A stretch of 64,000 nt of DNA from positions 186,001-250,000 of the forward strand of contig NZ_CP022203.1 in assembly GCF_002305895.1 (NCBI RefSeq), in the 5' to 3' direction. A program made the position numbers and the translations under genes. Every line of letters starts with the position of its first letter. Positions within the stretch are counted from its first letter, which is position 1. Below the pieces are notes generated by a model. It was not told where the DNA came from and searched no databases. It was given only the letters and a program-made list of their open reading frames with translations. Of the stretch, positions 26,011-34,245 are shown in pieces. The stretch is from Corallococcus macrosporus DSM 14697. Its GTDB lineage: Bacteria > Myxococcota > Myxococcia > Myxococcales > Myxococcaceae.

Positions 26011-26680
26011 CCGGCCGCCTTCCGCCCGTCACCATCTCCGCCAGGCTCCGGGGATGGAGCAGCACCAGCACGATGTGGCCCACGGTGAAGAGGGCGAGCA
26101 GCGCCAGCACGATGAGGTGGACGGCGCGCGCCGAGTCGTACCCGCCCAGCAGTGAGGTGAGCGCGCCGAGCTGCACCGGCTTGTAGAGGACCAGCCCGGA
26201 GAGCACCGCGAGCAGGCCCAGCGCCAGCGTGCCCGTGTACGCCAGCCGCTGGAGGCCGTTGTAGAACCCCTGGGCAGGCGCGTGTCGTCGCACCCGCAGG
26301 TAGAAGGCGAGCGTGTCCAGCGCGTTGCGCGTGTCGCGACGGGGTAGGAAGAGGCGGCGGCGCCACTCACCGCTGAGGGCCAGGTAGAGCACGTACGCCA
26401 CGCCGTTGAGCGTGAGGAACCACGCGAAGGCGAAGTGCCAGTGGCGGGCTCCGGCCAGCCAGTCTCCCAGCCGCATCCACTCCGGCGGAGGGATGCCCTG
26501 GAAGGGATACCACCCGTAAGGCCGACCCTGTGGCCCGAGCATGGGGTAGGCGACCCAGATTTGAAGGCCACTGGCCGCCATGATGAGCAGCAGCGGCACG
26601 TTGAGCCAGTGCGTGACACGGATGAGCCACGGCTGAGGCCTGCGTCGTTCAGGAGCTTGCACGCGCGCGGAAGTAAGCAC
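26003..26680 (-). CDS. Membrane cytochrome b subunit (cytochrome b561-like)
   Basis: A 225-aa protein with four TM helices and histidines suited to haem b: H24 in RVTHWLNVPLLLIM, GARHWHFAFAWF, and AVHLIVLALLALFTVGHIVL. This is the pattern of di-haem cytochromes b that feed periplasmic oxidoreductases. It is translationally coupled to the molybdopterin enzyme downstream. The start is a GTG at 26680; an alternative GTG lies about six codons later, both before the first helix. Distinct from MsrQ in sequence, but likely the same role of passing quinol electrons to the Mo enzyme. Confidence 0.8.
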   Translation of the reverse strand: MLTSARVQAPERRRPQPWLIRVTHWLNVPLLLIMAASGLQIWVAYPMLGPQGRPYGWYPFQGIPPPEWMRLGDWLAGARHWHFAFAWFLTLNGVAYVLYLALSGEWRRRLFLPRRDTRNALDTLAFYLRVRRHAPAQGFYNGLQRLAYTGTLALGLLAVLSGLVLYKPVQLGALTSLLGGYDSARAVHLIVLALLALFTVGHIVLVLLHPRSLAEMVTGGRRPDA

Positions 26681-26830
26681 CCGGCGTCACGTGGCGTGGG
26701 CGCGCCGTGGCTCGCGTTGGTGGACAGCCGTCATTCAGGCGGGGGGCCGCGCGCCGGTGCGTCGCGCCGCGGACGACGCCCTGGGCCCGGAGGGCATCCG
26801 GCGTGGGTGAGAGGGTGACGGGGGCTCCGC

Positions 26831-27245
26831 CTCTTCGCGGGCCTCAACGCGCGCGTGTGGCTCACGGAGCCCGTGGCGCTGGCGGCCTTCGTGGTGGGGC
26901 TGCTCGCGTCGCAGTCGCTGACGCACCGGGCGCTGCGGCGGGTGTCGGGGTTGTCGCAGCAGCCTGGGCGAGCTGCTCCAGGCCCGGGCCGCGTCGCAGA
27001 CGGCGGCGGAGGAGCGTGTGGGCCAGTTGCCGAAGCAGGTGGGGGTTGGACGTGGACCCGGAGCGGCTGGGGTTGGTGCTGGGGAACCTGGTGGGCAACC
27101 GGGTGAAGCACACGCCCACGGGCGCAGAGGTGCGGGACACGGGGGAGGGGATTGCCCCGGTGCAGCAGGCGCGCAGCTTCGAGAAGTTCTACCGGGCACC
27201 CGGCGCGCCAGCGGGAGGCGCGGGGCTGGGCCGGTGGGAGCGTGA
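26831..27245 (+). pseudogene. Remnant of a membrane sensor histidine kinase
   Basis: Kinase-like segments are spread over different frames. LFAGLNARVWL and a TM helix (VALAAFVVGLLASQSL) are in one frame. SLGELLQARAASQTAAEE continues in another from about 26962. An ATPase N box, DPERLGLVLGNLVGN, followed by RDTGEGIAPVQQA, FEKFYRAPGAP and GGAGLG, occurs in a third arrangement. The His box and G2 region are missing. Frameshifts and an internal deletion therefore destroyed the gene. The remaining 26681-26830 and 27246-27403 show no coding features. Confidence 0.75.
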
Positions 27246-27403
27246 TGTCGCGTCGCGAGGAGCATCCGCCCCAATAGGGCGTGTCAGAGGCCCCGGGTAC
27301 TTTCGTGCTGCACGGGGCCCGCGTCACCTGCAGGGTAGGCCCAACGCCCATGGCTTCGGGCGCTTGGGAAATCACTTGTGCACGTCGAGGGGCGTTGTTA
27401 GTG

Positions 27404-27424
27404 AACTTGCGGTCACCGCAAGTT
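27404..27424. promoter_or_regulatory. Perfect 21-bp palindrome, probable toxin-antitoxin operator
   Basis: Arms AACTTGCGGT (27404-27413) and ACCGCAAGTT (27415-27424) are exact reverse complements around a central C. It lies 39 bp upstream of the toxin start. MqsA/Xre-type antitoxins autorepress by binding palindromes at such positions. Confidence 0.7.
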
Positions 27425-27463
27425 TCATGGCGGTCGGGCTGCAACACGGGGGAGTGCAGGGCG

Positions 27464-27763
27464 TTGAGCAAGGAACCCTTCAAGCGTTTCGAGGCGCTCA
27501 AGTTCTCCCGGCGCCTCTTGAATGAGGGCTCGTTGGTTCTCAAGCAGCACGCGAAGGACCGCATGAAGGAGCGGAAGCTCGCGACCACGGACATCGAGAA
27601 CATCATCGAAGGCGGGGCCATCAACAACGAGGGAGAGCAGCAGGGCGGCCGGTGGACCTACGTCATCGAGACCCCTCGCATGGGGCTGGCGGTAGCCTTT
27701 CGCTGTGACGAAGCGGGCGAACCTTCCGAATTGGTCATCGTGTCGGTCTGGAGGAAGTCATGA
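27464..27763 (+). CDS. DUF4258-type toxin of a type II toxin-antitoxin pair
   Basis: A 99-aa protein from a TTG at 27464 (no in-frame ATG/GTG fits; GGGGGAG lies about 10 bases upstream). The DUF4258 signature LKQHAKDRMKERKLATTDIE is followed by ENIIEGGAINNEG and strand-rich YVIETPRMGLAVAFR. DUF4258 proteins often belong to toxin-antitoxin modules and are thought to share the RelE/MqsR-like fold of mRNA interferases. The stop overlaps the antitoxin ATG as ATGA. Toxin first, antitoxin second is the MqsRA order. Codon use is less GC-rich than the surroundings, consistent with transfer. The start is uncertain. Confidence 0.75.
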   Translation: MSKEPFKRFEALKFSRRLLNEGSLVLKQHAKDRMKERKLATTDIENIIEGGAINNEGEQQGGRWTYVIETPRMGLAVAFRCDEAGEPSELVIVSVWRKS

Positions 27764-28269
27764 AGTGTGAGAGCTGCGGCGGGAAGGTCTTGGAGACAGG
27801 ACTCGACAGCTACCACTTCGACGAGAGTGGCCTGGAGGACGTCATCCTCGTGGGGGTGGTCGAGCGCCGGTGTGAGCGCTGTGACGAGCGTGAGGTCGTG
27901 ATTCCGAAGTTGAAGGAGCTGCACCGGACCATCGCGAAGGCCCTGTCCGCGAAGAGCAGCCTGCTGACGCCGCCGGAGGTGCGCTTCCTGCGCAAACACC
28001 TGGGGTTCTCACAGGCTGACTTCGCGAAGCGCATCAACGTCCGGTCCGAGGCTGTGTCCCGCTGGGAGACCGGCGCCGAGGAGCTCAGTTGGCATTTCGA
28101 GCTGCTTCTTCGCTTGATGGTGCTGCTGGAGCTTCACGAACGGAACTACACCGTGAAGTCCTTCGACGAAGTCCAGGAGAAGAGGGTGACTGTCCCTGTC
28201 CGCATCTTCGCCGAGAAGACGACCTGGCGGCCGGATAGCACCAACATGCTGGCTGCCGCTGTCTCTTGA
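27760..28269 (+). CDS. MqsA-like antitoxin: YgiT-type zinc finger plus Xre HTH
   Basis: A 169-aa protein. The N-terminal zinc site is C3-x2-C6 ... C38-x2-C41 (MKCESCGGK, RRCERCDE), as in YgiT/MqsA antitoxins. Residues ~69-120 form an HTH_XRE domain (TPPEVRFLRKHLGFSQADFA and VRSEAVSRWETG). It should neutralise the DUF4258 toxin and repress its own operon through the upstream palindrome. It is translationally coupled to the toxin. The C-terminal ~45 residues extend beyond the HTH and have no assigned function. Confidence 0.85.
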   Translation: MKCESCGGKVLETGLDSYHFDESGLEDVILVGVVERRCERCDEREVVIPKLKELHRTIAKALSAKSSLLTPPEVRFLRKHLGFSQADFAKRINVRSEAVSRWETGAEELSWHFELLLRLMVLLELHERNYTVKSFDEVQEKRVTVPVRIFAEKTTWRPDSTNMLAAAVS

Positions 28270-28344
28270 AGAGCGACGCGTCGTGCGGCAACACCGAGCA
28301 CCCACGGGAGGGCGCTGTGCCCCCCGTGAGCCGGACGGAGGCCC

Positions 28345-28812
28345 TCAGGCGTTCGCCTGCCCCTGGAGCTTCTGCATCTCCTCACGCCGGACCTCGGACG
28401 CCGTGCGGACGATGTCCTTGCACGACATGCCCAGGTCCTGCTCGGTGACCTTCTGGCCGAGCTGGGGCAGCACGTCCCGCTCCTCCATCGTGACGTGGTC
28501 CTTCACCACCTTCTCCAGCTCGCCGAACAGGGCCACGAGCTTGTCCGGGTCGTTGCGCGAGCGAATCATCTGGGCGATGAGCTCCGTCATCTTCCCGTGC
28601 TCCTCCATGGAGTCCTGAATCAGCTCCTCCCCCACCACCCGGCGCGCGGCGGGGTACACCCAGCGCTCTTCAATCGTGGTGTGCAACGTGAGCGCCTCCG
28701 CGAGCTGGATGCCGAGCTCCTTCCTGCTCGCGTCGTCCTTCGCCGCGCGACAGGCGTCGAACAGCGCCTCCACCTCACGGTGCTGCTGAATCAACAGGTC
28801 AATCACGTCCAC
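28345..28812 (-). CDS. Hemerythrin-domain protein
   Basis: A 155-aa four-helix bundle with the hemerythrin ligand series: QQHREVEALFD (H11), ALTLHTTIEERWVYP (H44, E48), EEHGKM (H73) and KDHVTMEERDVLP (H107, E111). It should bind a non-haem di-iron centre and respond to O2 or NO; the HHE-family sequence suits a cytoplasmic stress protein. Translation starts at the GTG at 28812, with AAGGAG seven bases upstream. The frame extends much further upstream but overlaps response-regulator debris. It converges on the antitoxin gene. Confidence 0.85.
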   Translation of the reverse strand: MDVIDLLIQQHREVEALFDACRAAKDDASRKELGIQLAEALTLHTTIEERWVYPAARRVVGEELIQDSMEEHGKMTELIAQMIRSRNDPDKLVALFGELEKVVKDHVTMEERDVLPQLGQKVTEQDLGMSCKDIVRTASEVRREEMQKLQGQANA

Positions 28813-28971
28813 GTCCGCGCTCCTTGGAATCGGTTCGGTGTCCTCCAATGCTCCGCATGCGCGTAGGACGCCGCAATCACCGCTCCGGGCGCGCGGCGGA
28901 GCCCTGCCCGGTCCGCTCCCGTGGGACACCGTGGGCACACGCCGGGCGCACGTGTGCTCGCGGGTCCGCGC

Positions 28972-29174
28972 TCAGCCCTCGCCCAGCCGCTCGAACCGCT
29001 TCTCGCCGTGCCCAGCCGCAGGTCGACGAAGGCCAGGTCGGCGGGGCCCTGCGCCAGCGCCGCCAGCGCGGCCTCGGGCGTGGCGGCCTCCCGGACCTCG
29101 CGGCCGAAGCCCTCCAGGCACACGCGCAGGGTGGGGCGGATGTTCCGCTCGTCGTCGACCACCAGCACCCGCAT
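28972..29174 (-). pseudogene. Truncated response-regulator receiver domain
   Basis: From the ATG at 29174, [17 protein letters not shown] through LAFVDLRLG is a clear receiver domain (acidic DDE pocket and phosphorylatable Asp in VDLRLG). Homology stops at about residue 56. A shift of frame there reads GEKRFERLGEG and a stop at 28972, which looks like the C-terminus of some gene joined by deletion. The rest of the receiver and any output domain are missing. The flanks (28813-28971 and 29175-29332) show no other gene. Confidence 0.7.
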
Positions 29175-29332
29175 GGGGCGCGCTCGCACGTCCCCGTGGC
29201 TCCCCCCGCGCGTCCCGCCTCCGCCTGGCGTGCGGGAGCACACGCCAGGCCCGCCCCGATGTTGGCGGTTGCCGCACACCCGTCACACACCGTGCTGGCA
29301 TTGCCCGCCGGATTGGGATGGAACAGGGGCGT

Positions 29333-29722
29333 ATGCGCTTGATTGGGATGATGACTGGCGGCACCCCGCCCGGAGATGGGGAAGAGGAGAACGTCTTCTC
29401 CCGGGCCCGAGGCCCGTCGCCGGAGGAGCAGCGGACCCGCAAGGCCGTGCTGCTGGGGCTCGTGCTGTTGCTGCTGGTCAGCGTGTGGCTGTACGTCCGG
29501 GGCGGGGAGAACCGGGCGCTGAACGCGCTGTCTCCCATGCAGCGGGCCTCGCTCTTCCAGGAGACGCGGGACTCCTTCCGGGAGATGTGCACGGGCGACG
29601 CGGGCACCCGCCGCTTTCCGAAGCGCTGCGCGCAGATGGCGGAGTTCCTCACCCGCTTCACCGAGTGCGACGCCCCCTGCCGCGAGGAGATCGCCCCCGC
29701 CCTCCCTCCACCCTCACGCTGA
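29333..29722 (+). CDS. Small single-TM hypothetical protein
   Basis: A 129-aa protein. A charged cytoplasmic N-terminus (about 40 residues) precedes one TM helix, AVLLGLVLLLLVSVWLYV, and an extracytoplasmic domain with four cysteines (EMCTGDAG, KRCAQM, TECDAPCREE) that could form two disulfides. Not recognised. The ATG at 29333 is preceded by CAGGGG; an ATG at 29318 in the same frame is an alternative. It stands alone between the response-regulator remnant and the MCP gene. Confidence 0.6.
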   Translation: MRLIGMMTGGTPPGDGEEENVFSRARGPSPEEQRTRKAVLLGLVLLLLVSVWLYVRGGENRALNALSPMQRASLFQETRDSFREMCTGDAGTRRFPKRCAQMAEFLTRFTECDAPCREEIAPALPPPSR

Positions 29723-30078
29723 GACAGGACGCGGAGTCCAGGCAAGGCATGGCCCGCCTCCCTGCCCGGAGAGCACGGTGAAAGCAGGGCAAACGGAATG
29801 TTTTCCCGGGGTGGGGTCGGCTCACACCCCTTGGGTACGCCTCCCCGTGTCCGCGCGGATGGGACGGGGCGTGAGAGTTACCAGCCCGGGAACAGTTGGC
29901 TATCCTACGACGCACCAATGTGCGGCTCCCTCAGGAGTCCACGGAAGGATGGCGACATGTGCTGGCGCAGCGTGCCCCGGAAAACGGGGCGGCTCTTCAA
30001 CAGCCGGATTCAGGCCGCGGCGCGCGGTGTGGATGCGCGGACGTTGAAGGGGGCTCAGGGTAGCGGGGAGGCCAGCGG
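29723..30078. other. Intergenic region before the chemotaxis receptor gene
   Basis: About 356 bp. A short open frame on the plus strand (29778-30047) has no recognisable protein pattern and no good start. The only clear signal is GGGGAGG at 30065-30071, the ribosome-binding site for the GTG start of the MCP. No convincing terminator or sigma factor site was identified. Confidence 0.5.
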
Positions 30079-31674
30079 GTGCGTCTGAAGCTCAAGCAGA
30101 AGATGATGTTGCTGCCAGCGGTCGTCGCGCTGTTCCTGGTGGCCATCCTGGTGGCGTTCTTCACCCTGGGGGCGCGCTCCGGTGGCGTGTACGCGCGCAT
30201 CAGCAGCTCGCACGTGCCCACCATCGAGCTGAGCCGCGAGGTGATGCACCGCTACCCGGGCCTGCACCGCAACGTGGCGGCGGCGGTGACGGGGAAGCTG
30301 GCGGGAGGGCTGGAGCCGGTGCGCGCGGAGGTGAGCGAGCTCCAGGCGAAGCTCGACCTCGCGCGGGGAGTGCCCGGGGCGAACACCGAGCGGACGGACG
30401 CGCTCAAGGCGGCGCTGACCGCGTACTGGACGGCCGCAGAACAGGCGCTGGCCTTCGCGGTGGCGGGGGACGCGCGGGCGGAGGCCACGTTCGCGGCGGT
30501 GGAGGCCCAGGCGGCCGCGCTGCGCGAGGCGCTCCAGAAGGCCGTGGACGAGGACGCCCAGGCCATTGGCCGCTCCTACGAGGAGGTGGCCGGGCTGCAC
30601 AGCGCCAGCATCTGGGCCGTGAGCGGGCTGGTGCTGCTGTGCATCGCGCTGACGGTGGGGCTGGCCATCTGGCTGCACCGCGAGGTGACGCTGCCGCTGG
30701 CGAAGCTGACCCACGTGGCCACGCGCATCGCGGAGAAGGGCGACCTGACGCAGGAGCTCGACGTGAGCGCCCACGACGAGGTGGGCGAGCTGGCGCGCGG
30801 CTTCCAGGTCATGGTGACGCGGCTGCGCAACGTGCCCACCACCATCCAGGCGGTGGTGACGGACCTCACGACGGCGGCGAAGACGCTGACGCAGGCCAGC
30901 CAGGAGCAGGTGAACTTCCTCACCAACCAGTCCCGCAGCCTCACCGAGGCCAGCACCACCATCGCCGAAATCGCGCAGACGTCCAGCATGGCCGCCAGCC
31001 GCGCGGAGATGGTGCTCCGCGTCGCCGGGCAGGCGGACGCGTTCAGCGTCTCCGGCCAGGAGTCCATCGAGAAGAGCGCCGAGGGCCTCCAGCAGATTCG
31101 TCAGCGCGTGGGCGCGCTGGTGGGCAGCATCGGGCACCTGAGCGACCAGGCGGTGCACGCCGGGGAAATCATCGGCAGCGTGAAGGATTTGGCGGACCAG
31201 TCCAACGTGCTCGCGCTCAACGCGGCCATCGAGGCGGCGCGCGCCGGGGAGCAGGGCCGGGGCTTCGCGGTGGTGGCGCGGGAGATGCGTTCACTCAGCG
31301 GCCAGTCGCTGCAGAGCACCCAGCGCATCGGGAAGATTCTCCTCGAAATCAACCAGGCCATCCGCCAGACGGTGGGCATCGCCGAGGGCGACAGCGAGAA
31401 GATGGAGGAGGGCATCGAGCAGGTGCTCGCCTCGGCCAACACGCTGAAGGAAATCACCACCGTGGTGCAGGAGAGCAGCCAGGCCGCGCGCCAGATCGTG
31501 GCCTCCGTCACCCAGCAGAACGCGGGCATCGCGCAGATGACCGAGGTGATGACCTCGCTGTCCGCCATGATGGCGGACGTGGTGACGGCCACCATGACGG
31601 CCGAGCAGGCGGTGACGCAAATCAACACGTCACTGGGACAGCTCGAGGCGCTGTCCACCGGCTTCCGCGTCTGA
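30079..31674 (+). CDS. Methyl-accepting chemotaxis protein
   Basis: A 531-aa class I receptor. TM1 is MMLLPAVVALFLVAILVAFF, followed by a helical four-helix-bundle-type periplasmic domain (about 32-175) and TM2 VSGLVLLCIALTVGLAIWL. HAMP is at LPLAKLTHVATRIAEKGDLT. The signalling hairpin tip is NVLALNAAIEAARAGEQGRG, the invariant MCP core. There is no C-terminal CheR/CheB pentapeptide. No che genes are adjacent, so it probably joins a remote Frz-, Dif- or Che-type array (inference). The GTG start at 30079 has GGGGAGG seven bases upstream. Confidence 0.92.
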   Translation: MRLKLKQKMMLLPAVVALFLVAILVAFFTLGARSGGVYARISSSHVPTIELSREVMHRYPGLHRNVAAAVTGKLAGGLEPVRAEVSELQAKLDLARGVPGANTERTDALKAALTAYWTAAEQALAFAVAGDARAEATFAAVEAQAAALREALQKAVDEDAQAIGRSYEEVAGLHSASIWAVSGLVLLCIALTVGLAIWLHREVTLPLAKLTHVATRIAEKGDLTQELDVSAHDEVGELARGFQVMVTRLRNVPTTIQAVVTDLTTAAKTLTQASQEQVNFLTNQSRSLTEASTTIAEIAQTSSMAASRAEMVLRVAGQADAFSVSGQESIEKSAEGLQQIRQRVGALVGSIGHLSDQAVHAGEIIGSVKDLADQSNVLALNAAIEAARAGEQGRGFAVVAREMRSLSGQSLQSTQRIGKILLEINQAIRQTVGIAEGDSEKMEEGIEQVLASANTLKEITTVVQESSQAARQIVASVTQQNAGIAQMTEVMTSLSAMMADVVTATMTAEQAVTQINTSLGQLEALSTGFRV

Positions 31675-31693
31675 AGCCGTCGCCGGGCCGCGC

Positions 31694-31719
31694 GGGTGCC
31701 ACCGTCCCGGGTGGCACCC
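31694..31719. terminator. Perfect hairpin between convergent MCP and fhs genes
   Basis: GGGTGCCACC (31694-31703), a 6-nt loop, and GGTGGCACCC (31710-31719) form a perfect 10-bp stem midway between the two stop codons. There is no U-run, so it may act as a bidirectional barrier rather than a textbook terminator. Confidence 0.55.
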
Positions 31720-31734
31720 CGGCCCGCGTCCGGC

Positions 31735-33390
31735 TCACTCCCCCTGCATCAGCCCGGTGACGCGCCCGTCGTCGTGGACGGTGACGCGCCGGGCGGCCGG
31801 CTCTCGCGGCAGGCCGGGCATGGTGAGGAGGTCGCCGGTGAGCGCCACCATGAAGCCCGCGCCCGCGGACAGGCGCACCTCTCTCACGGTGAGCGTGAAG
31901 CCGCGCGGCCGCCCCGGCTTCGTGGGGTCATCCGACAGCGACAGGTGCGTCTTCGCCATGCACACCGGCAGGCCCGCGCCGCCCAGCTCGCGGATGGCCT
32001 CCAGGTCCTTCTTCGCGTTCGAGGTGAAGGCCACGTCGTCCGCGCCGTACACGGTGCGGGCGATGGCGGCCACCTTCTCCTCGGGCGACTGCGCCACGTC
32101 GTAGAGGAAGCGCGGCTGGGGCGGCGCGGCGTCCGTGCCGTCCAGCATCTCCAGCACGCGGTCGGCCAGCTCCAGCGAGCCGTCACCGCCCCGCGAGTAG
32201 CCGTCACACACCGCCAGCTCCACGCCGCGCGCCCTGCCGAAGGCGCGCAGCTCCTCCAGCTCCGCCTCGGTGTCCTGCGGGAAGCGGTTGACGCACAGCA
32301 CCGCCGGCAGGCCGAAGGCGGCCACCGACTCCAGGTGCTTCTCCAGGTGGGCGAAGCCGCGCACCAGGGCCTCGCGGTCCGGCTCGGCCACGCGCGCGGG
32401 GGCGGCGCCGCCGTGGTGCTTCAGCGCGCGCAGCGTCACCACCAGCACCACGCCCCGGGGCCACAGCCCGGCGCCGCGGCACTTGATGTCCAGGAACTTC
32501 TCCGCGCCCAGGTCGAAGCCGAAGCCCGCCTCCGTGATGACCTCGTCCGCATAGGCCAGCCCCATGCGCGTGCCCAGCACGGAGCTGCACCCGTGGGCGA
32601 TGTTGGCGAAGGGCCCCGCGTGCACCAGCGCCGGGCCGCCCTCGCGCGTCTGGGCCAGGTTGGGCATCAGCGCGTCCTTGAGCAGCGCCACCATGGCCGC
32701 CGCCGCGTCCACGTCCCGGGCGCGCACCGGCTGGCCGTCCCGGGTGTGTCCGATGATGACGCGGCCCAGCCGCGCCTCCAGGTCCTTCAGGCCCTCCGCG
32801 AGCGCGAGGATGGCCATGACCTCGCTGGCGGCGGTGATGTCGAAGTGGTCCTCGCGCGGCACGCCCTGCGCCTTGCCGCCCAGGCCGACGATGACGTTGC
32901 GCAGGAAGCGGTCGTTCATGTCCATGGCGCGCCGCCAGCGCACGCGCGTGGCGTCCAGGGCCACCGGCTGCCCGTAGAAGACGGCGTTGTCCACCAGCGC
33001 GGACAGCAGGTTGTTGGCGCTGGTGATGGCGTGCAGGTCCCCGGTGAAGTGCAGGTTGATGTCCGCCGCGGGCTCCAGGCTGGCCTGCCCGCCGCCGGTG
33101 CCGCCGCCCTTCACGCCGAAGACGGGCCCCAGCGACGGCTCCCGCAGGGCCGCCACCGCCCGGCGCCCGCGCTTGCGCAGGCCCATGGCCAGCGACACGG
33201 ACATGGTCGTCTTGCCCTCGCCCGGCGGCGTGGGGTTGATGGCGGACACCAGCACCAGCCGCCCCTGCCGGCCGCCGCGTCTGCCCAGCGCGTCCAGCGA
33301 CACCTTGGCCCGGTGGGTTCCCCACGGCAGCACGTCCTCGGGAGACAGGCCCAGCTCGGCGCCCACGTCGGTCATGGCTCTCAGCGTCAT
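31735..33390 (-). CDS. fhs: Formate-tetrahydrofolate ligase
   Basis: A 551-aa formyl-THF synthetase (formate + THF + ATP to 10-formyl-THF). The P-loop is PTPPGEGKTT (53-62); family blocks include REPSLGPVFGVKGGGTGGG, INLHFTGDLHAITSANN, HGCSSVLGTRMGLAYADE and TEAGFGFDLGAEKF. The length is normal and the enzyme looks complete. It provides one-carbon units for purine and related synthesis in the cytoplasm. No other folate genes are adjacent. Divergent from the TPR-like gene, with only about 50 bp between starts. Confidence 0.97.
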   Translation of the reverse strand: MTLRAMTDVGAELGLSPEDVLPWGTHRAKVSLDALGRRGGRQGRLVLVSAINPTPPGEGKTTMSVSLAMGLRKRGRRAVAALREPSLGPVFGVKGGGTGGGQASLEPAADINLHFTGDLHAITSANNLLSALVDNAVFYGQPVALDATRVRWRRAMDMNDRFLRNVIVGLGGKAQGVPREDHFDITAASEVMAILALAEGLKDLEARLGRVIIGHTRDGQPVRARDVDAAAAMVALLKDALMPNLAQTREGGPALVHAGPFANIAHGCSSVLGTRMGLAYADEVITEAGFGFDLGAEKFLDIKCRGAGLWPRGVVLVVTLRALKHHGGAAPARVAEPDREALVRGFAHLEKHLESVAAFGLPAVLCVNRFPQDTEAELEELRAFGRARGVELAVCDGYSRGGDGSLELADRVLEMLDGTDAAPPQPRFLYDVAQSPEEKVAAIARTVYGADDVAFTSNAKKDLEAIRELGGAGLPVCMAKTHLSLSDDPTKPGRPRGFTLTVREVRLSAGAGFMVALTGDLLTMPGLPREPAARRVTVHDDGRVTGLMQGE

Positions 33391-33441
33391 GCCGGGAATC
33401 TCCGCGTGAACCTGGCGGCGGTCAACGGCGCAGACGCCCGC

Positions 33442-34239
33442 ATGTTAGCCTTCACGGCCGTGAAGACTTTCGCTCGCGTGTCTGGAGTCCTGCTGCTCTG
33501 CCTCGGCGGTGCCAGCCCCGTCCTGGCCGCCGCGCCAGACGCCAACGTCCAGGGCTTCAAGGCCTACGAAAAGGGAGACATCCGCAAGGCGCATGGCCTC
33601 TTCGAGAAGGCCTTGAAGAAGGACCCCGCCAATCCCTACGCACGGCTCAACCGGGCGCGGACCACCACCCTGCTCGAGCACAAGCGGGACGTGGACGACG
33701 CCTGCGACTTCGGTAGCAACTGGGTGTACCTGGCGCTGGCGGACCTGTCGGAGGCCGTGAAGGCCAACCGCGCCGCCATCCTCCCGAAGATTGACGAGGA
33801 CCAGAAGGGCCTGAAGGCCCTCAAGGCGCTCGACGAGTACAAGAAGTGGCGCACGGCGGTGTCCGTCCTCGCGGAGGAGAAGGGCGCGGTGGACGGACTC
33901 ATCGGCGTGGGCACCACGTCGGATTGGCTGTACGTGCAGCCAGCCCAGGTGCCCGTGCACGTCACCCTGGTGGGGGACGAGCGCGTCGTGGAGACGCGGC
34001 CCGACACGGGGGACAGCACCCCGGCGAAGTGGACGCGCTCCGGTGCGGGCGTGAAAATCACCCCGGAGAAGGCGCCGGCTCAGTCCTGGAGGCTGCAGGT
34101 CCGCGAGACCTTCTTCAACCAGGGCAAGTCCTTCTTCTACGAGCTCGTGCTGGTGCCGGAGGGCGACGTGCCCGAGCCCGCGTCGGAATGGATGTCGGGC
34201 CCGCTGGTCGCCGGTCCGCTCACCGCCGATTGTTCATAG
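33442..34239 (+). CDS. Secreted TPR-like hypothetical protein
   Basis: A signal peptide (VSGVLLLCLGGASPVLA, cleavage before AAPD) leads a 265-aa protein. The first mature segment is a single TPR-like helical pair (GFKAYEKGDIRKAHGLFEKALKKDPANPYARLNRA). A C-terminal beta-rich region contains VPVHVTLVGDERVVET and GKSFFYELVLVPEGD. It is probably periplasmic, with a scaffolding role by analogy only. The ATG at 33442 or the GTG at 33460 could start it; neither has a strong site. It is followed by the convergent CC-motif lipoprotein, with 6 bp between stops. Confidence 0.7.
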   Translation: MLAFTAVKTFARVSGVLLLCLGGASPVLAAAPDANVQGFKAYEKGDIRKAHGLFEKALKKDPANPYARLNRARTTTLLEHKRDVDDACDFGSNWVYLALADLSEAVKANRAAILPKIDEDQKGLKALKALDEYKKWRTAVSVLAEEKGAVDGLIGVGTTSDWLYVQPAQVPVHVTLVGDERVVETRPDTGDSTPAKWTRSGAGVKITPEKAPAQSWRLQVRETFFNQGKSFFYELVLVPEGDVPEPASEWMSGPLVAGPLTADCS

Positions 34240-34245
34240 CCCGCG

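Noticed and set aside
29778-30047. Short plus-strand open frame before the MCP gene
   Set aside because: No ribosome-binding site and no protein-like composition.
31696-33441. Upstream extension of the TPR-like frame
   Set aside because: Antisense to formate-THF ligase; the signal peptide at 33442/33460 marks the real start.
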